64,000 nucleotides of DNA, taken from contig NZ_MUIN01000002.1 in assembly GCF_002080045.1 (NCBI RefSeq), forward strand, positions 526,127 to 590,126. The letters run 5' to 3'. Positions 62,242-64,000 of this stretch are shown here, in pieces. The position numbers were made by a program, and so were the translations under genes. A model generated the notes under the pieces. It was not told the origin of the DNA and searched no databases. It saw only the letters and a list, made by a program, of their open reading frames with translations. Source of the DNA: Pseudomonas sp. Bc-h (lineage in GTDB: Bacteria > Pseudomonadota > Gammaproteobacteria > Pseudomonadales > Pseudomonadaceae). The first letter of the stretch is position 1, and the number at the start of each line of letters is the position of its first letter.

Positions 62242-64000
62242 TCAGAAGGCGAAGCACGAGCAGCCGAAGGCGCCCCAGAAGCCCTGGAAGTCGCTGACCG
62301 GCACCTTGGATTGACGCGCCTTGTCATGACTGTGGGCGTGCACGCCGCATGGCCCGCTGCACTGGTGAACGGCTGCGGCCATCGGTGCGCCCGGACGCCA
62401 GTGCCCGGGGACTTTCGCCACTGGCGACCAGTCCGGCAGCACCGGCACGCTCGGCGGCGCGAGATCGTCGAACTCGGCGGCGCCATACACCACTTTGCCG
62501 TCGACCACGGTCAACACCGACTCGATCCACTTGATCGACTCTTCCGGCACGCTGAAAAAGTCCTGAGACAGCGCGACCACGTCAGCCAGTTGGCCGACCT
62601 TGATCTGGCCTTTCTTGCCCTGCTCCGAAGAGAACCAGGCGCTGCCACGGGTGAACAGTTCCAGCGCGGTTTCGCGGGACAGGCCTTCCGGGTACAGCTC
62701 CAGACCACCGACGGTGCGACCGCTGACCATCCAGTACAGCGACGTCCACGGGTTGTAGCTGGAGACGCGCGTGGCGTCGGTACCCGCGCCGACTGGCACG
62801 CCTTCGGCCAGCATGCGTTTGATCGGTGGCGTGTGCTCGCCGGCCTTGGCGCCGTAGCGCTCGACGAAGTACTCGCCCTGGAACGCCATGCGGTCCTGAA
62901 TGGCAATACCGCCGCCCAACGCCTTCACGCGCTCGATGTTCTTCGGGGTGATGGTTTCGCAATGGTCGAAGAACCATGGAATGCCATTGAACGGAACCTC
63001 GCGGTTGACCTTCTCGAACACGTCGAGCATGCGCGAGATCGACTCGTCATAGGTGGCGTGCAGACGGAACGGCCAACGGTGCTCGACCAGATGGCGCACC
63101 ACCGGCTCCAGGTCCTGCTCCATGCCAGGCGGCAGGTCCGGGCGTGGTTCGAGGAAGTCTTCGAAGTCGGCTGCCGAGAAGGTCAGCATCTCGCCGGCGC
63201 CGTTGTGGCGCAGGAAGTCGTCGCCCTGATGCAGCTTGACGGTGCTGGTCCAGTTCTTGAAGTCGCTGAGCTCTTCTTTCGGCTTCTGGGTGAACAGGTT
63301 GTAGGCGATGCGCACGGTCAGCTGTTTGGCTTCTGCCAGCTGGGTGATCACTTCGTAGTCGTCCGGGTAGTTCTGGAAGCCGCCGCCGGCGTCGATGGCG
63401 CTGGTCAGGCCCAGACGGTTCAGCTCGCGCATGAACTGACGGGTCGAGTTGACCTGGTACTCCAACGGCAATTTCGGTCCCTTGGCCAGCGTCGAGTACA
63501 GAATCATCGCGTTGGGCTTGGCCACCAGCATGCCGGTCGGGTCGCCATTGCTGTCGCGCACGATCTCGCCGCCCGGCGGGTTCGGCGTATCGCGGGTATA
63601 GCCTGCCACACGCAACGCGGCGCGGTTGAGCAGTGCGCGGTCGTACAGGTGCAGCACAAAAACCGGGGTATCCGGCGCGGCCTGGTTCAGCTCTTCCAGC
63701 GTCGGCATGCGTTTTTCGGCGAACTGGAATTCGTTCCAGCCACCCACCACACGCACCCATTGCGGAGTCGGCGTACGATCGGCCTGATCCTTGAGCATGC
63801 GCAGCGCGTCGGCCACCGAAGGCACGCCTTCCCAGCGCAGTTCGAGGTTGTAGTTCAAGCCGCCACGGATCAGGTGCAAGTGCGAGTCGTTGAGGCCCGG
63901 AATCACCGTGCGCTTGTGCATGTCGATGACTTGGGTGGCACTGCTGCGCAGCGACATGATTTCGGCATCGGTGCCTACCGCGACGAACTTGCCGGCGCCG
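62242..64000 (-). CDS. YtcJ-type metal-dependent amidohydrolase (5' end outside window)
   Basis: The frame is open to the end of the window (GAGKFVAVGTDAEIMSLRSS...), so the start lies beyond 64000; 571 residues follow the in-window Met at 63957. The metal-binding HxH appears as NDSHLHLI, with later FRLHATYDESI and GAGTDATRVSSYNPWTSL (metal Asp). YtcJ-like enzymes hydrolyse exocyclic amides or carbamates. The C-terminal tail past about residue 510 is Cys- and His-containing (HQCSGPCGVHAHSHD, and CSCFAF end), unusual for the family. Next to the YcaC-like hydrolase. Confidence 0.87.
   Translation of the reverse strand, partial: GAGKFVAVGTDAEIMSLRSSATQVIDMHKRTVIPGLNDSHLHLIRGGLNYNLELRWEGVPSVADALRMLKDQADRTPTPQWVRVVGGWNEFQFAEKRMPTLEELNQAAPDTPVFVLHLYDRALLNRAALRVAGYTRDTPNPPGGEIVRDSNGDPTGMLVAKPNAMILYSTLAKGPKLPLEYQVNSTRQFMRELNRLGLTSAIDAGGGFQNYPDDYEVITQLAEAKQLTVRIAYNLFTQKPKEELSDFKNWTSTVKLHQGDDFLRHNGAGEMLTFSAADFEDFLEPRPDLPPGMEQDLEPVVRHLVEHRWPFRLHATYDESISRMLDVFEKVNREVPFNGIPWFFDHCETITPKNIERVKALGGGIAIQDRMAFQGEYFVERYGAKAGEHTPPIKRMLAEGVPVGAGTDATRVSSYNPWTSLYWMVSGRTVGGLELYPEGLSRETALELFTRGSAWFSSEQGKKGQIKVGQLADVVALSQDFFSVPEESIKWIESVLTVVDGKVVYGAAEFDDLAPPSVPVLPDWSPVAKVPGHWRPGAPMAAAVHQCSGPCGVHAHSHDKARQSKVPVSDFQGFWGAFGCSCFAF

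Overview
The window reads as a chromosomal segment of a plant-associated Pseudomonas of the P. syringae / P. fluorescens lineage. Supporting signs are high GC, Pseudomonas-type intergenic hairpin repeats, an AdoCbl-riboswitch-controlled BtuFCD set, a quinate/shikimate catabolic cluster and, above all, a block of P. syringae-type hrp/hrc genes (hrpA pilin, hrpZ harpin, hrpRS) with textbook hrp boxes. No tRNA, rRNA, CRISPR array, integrase or complete insertion sequence was recognised. The genus call is an inference from gene content.

Layout. 1-4.2 kb: a leucine-rich-repeat kinase cut by the window edge, a YebC/TACO1-family protein, and a T6SS VgrG. 4.2-7.0 kb: an acyl-CoA degradation operon (SDR dehydrogenase, thiolase, enoyl-CoA hydratase) whose thiolase carries one in-frame TAA. 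7.2-15.6 kb: a DHA2 efflux pump, then quinate/shikimate catabolism (shikimate/quinate dehydrogenase, TetR regulator, 3-dehydroshikimate dehydratase, MFS uptake) and another MFS gene. 15.7-19 kb: small stress and housekeeping genes (EEP phosphatase, KGG protein, ClpP-like protease, aldo/keto reductase). 19.2-21.5 kb: NCS1 permease plus hydantoin-racemase-like protein. 21.5-24.7 kb: cobalamin riboswitch and BtuFCD-type transporter. 24.8-26.8 kb: a dCache chemoreceptor.

27.1-39.5 kb: the type III secretion block, all on the minus strand: hrpH, hrpR-hrpS, hrpA-hrpZ-hrpB-hrcJ-hrpD-hrpE, then hrpF-hrcC-hrpT-hrpV. Three hrp boxes match GGAACC-N15/16-CCACNNA. Two things are odd. First, this is only half of a canonical island: hrpL, hrpJ, hrcV, hrcN and hrcQRSTU are not beside hrpV nor anywhere in the 64 kb; the break is at the point where the two halves normally converge and is marked by a tandem repeat. 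Second, hrpG, normally between hrpF and hrcC, is missing. Long inverted and direct repeats fill the hrpS-hrpA gap.

39.5-51.2 kb: an eleven-gene minus-strand catabolic run (three HIBADH-family dehydrogenases, MmgE/PrpD, SDR, AHL-lactonase-like hydrolase, double-CMD protein, cupin, MFS importer, CMD protein, aldehyde dehydrogenase), a divergent NIPSNAP gene and a GntR regulator. A shared TGATTGTCATACA element ties them into one likely regulon of unknown substrate. 51.3-57.2 kb: gamma-glutamyltransferase, two different solute-binding proteins, one permease, one ATPase and a second GntR regulator, probably for import and cleavage of a gamma-glutamyl compound. 57.4-64 kb: a truncated LysR remnant, an ABM monooxygenase-like protein, ~250-bp tandem repeats, an SRPBCC protein, an SDR, an unrecognised 287-residue Ser/Thr-rich protein, a YcaC-like hydrolase and a YtcJ-type amidohydrolase that runs off the window.
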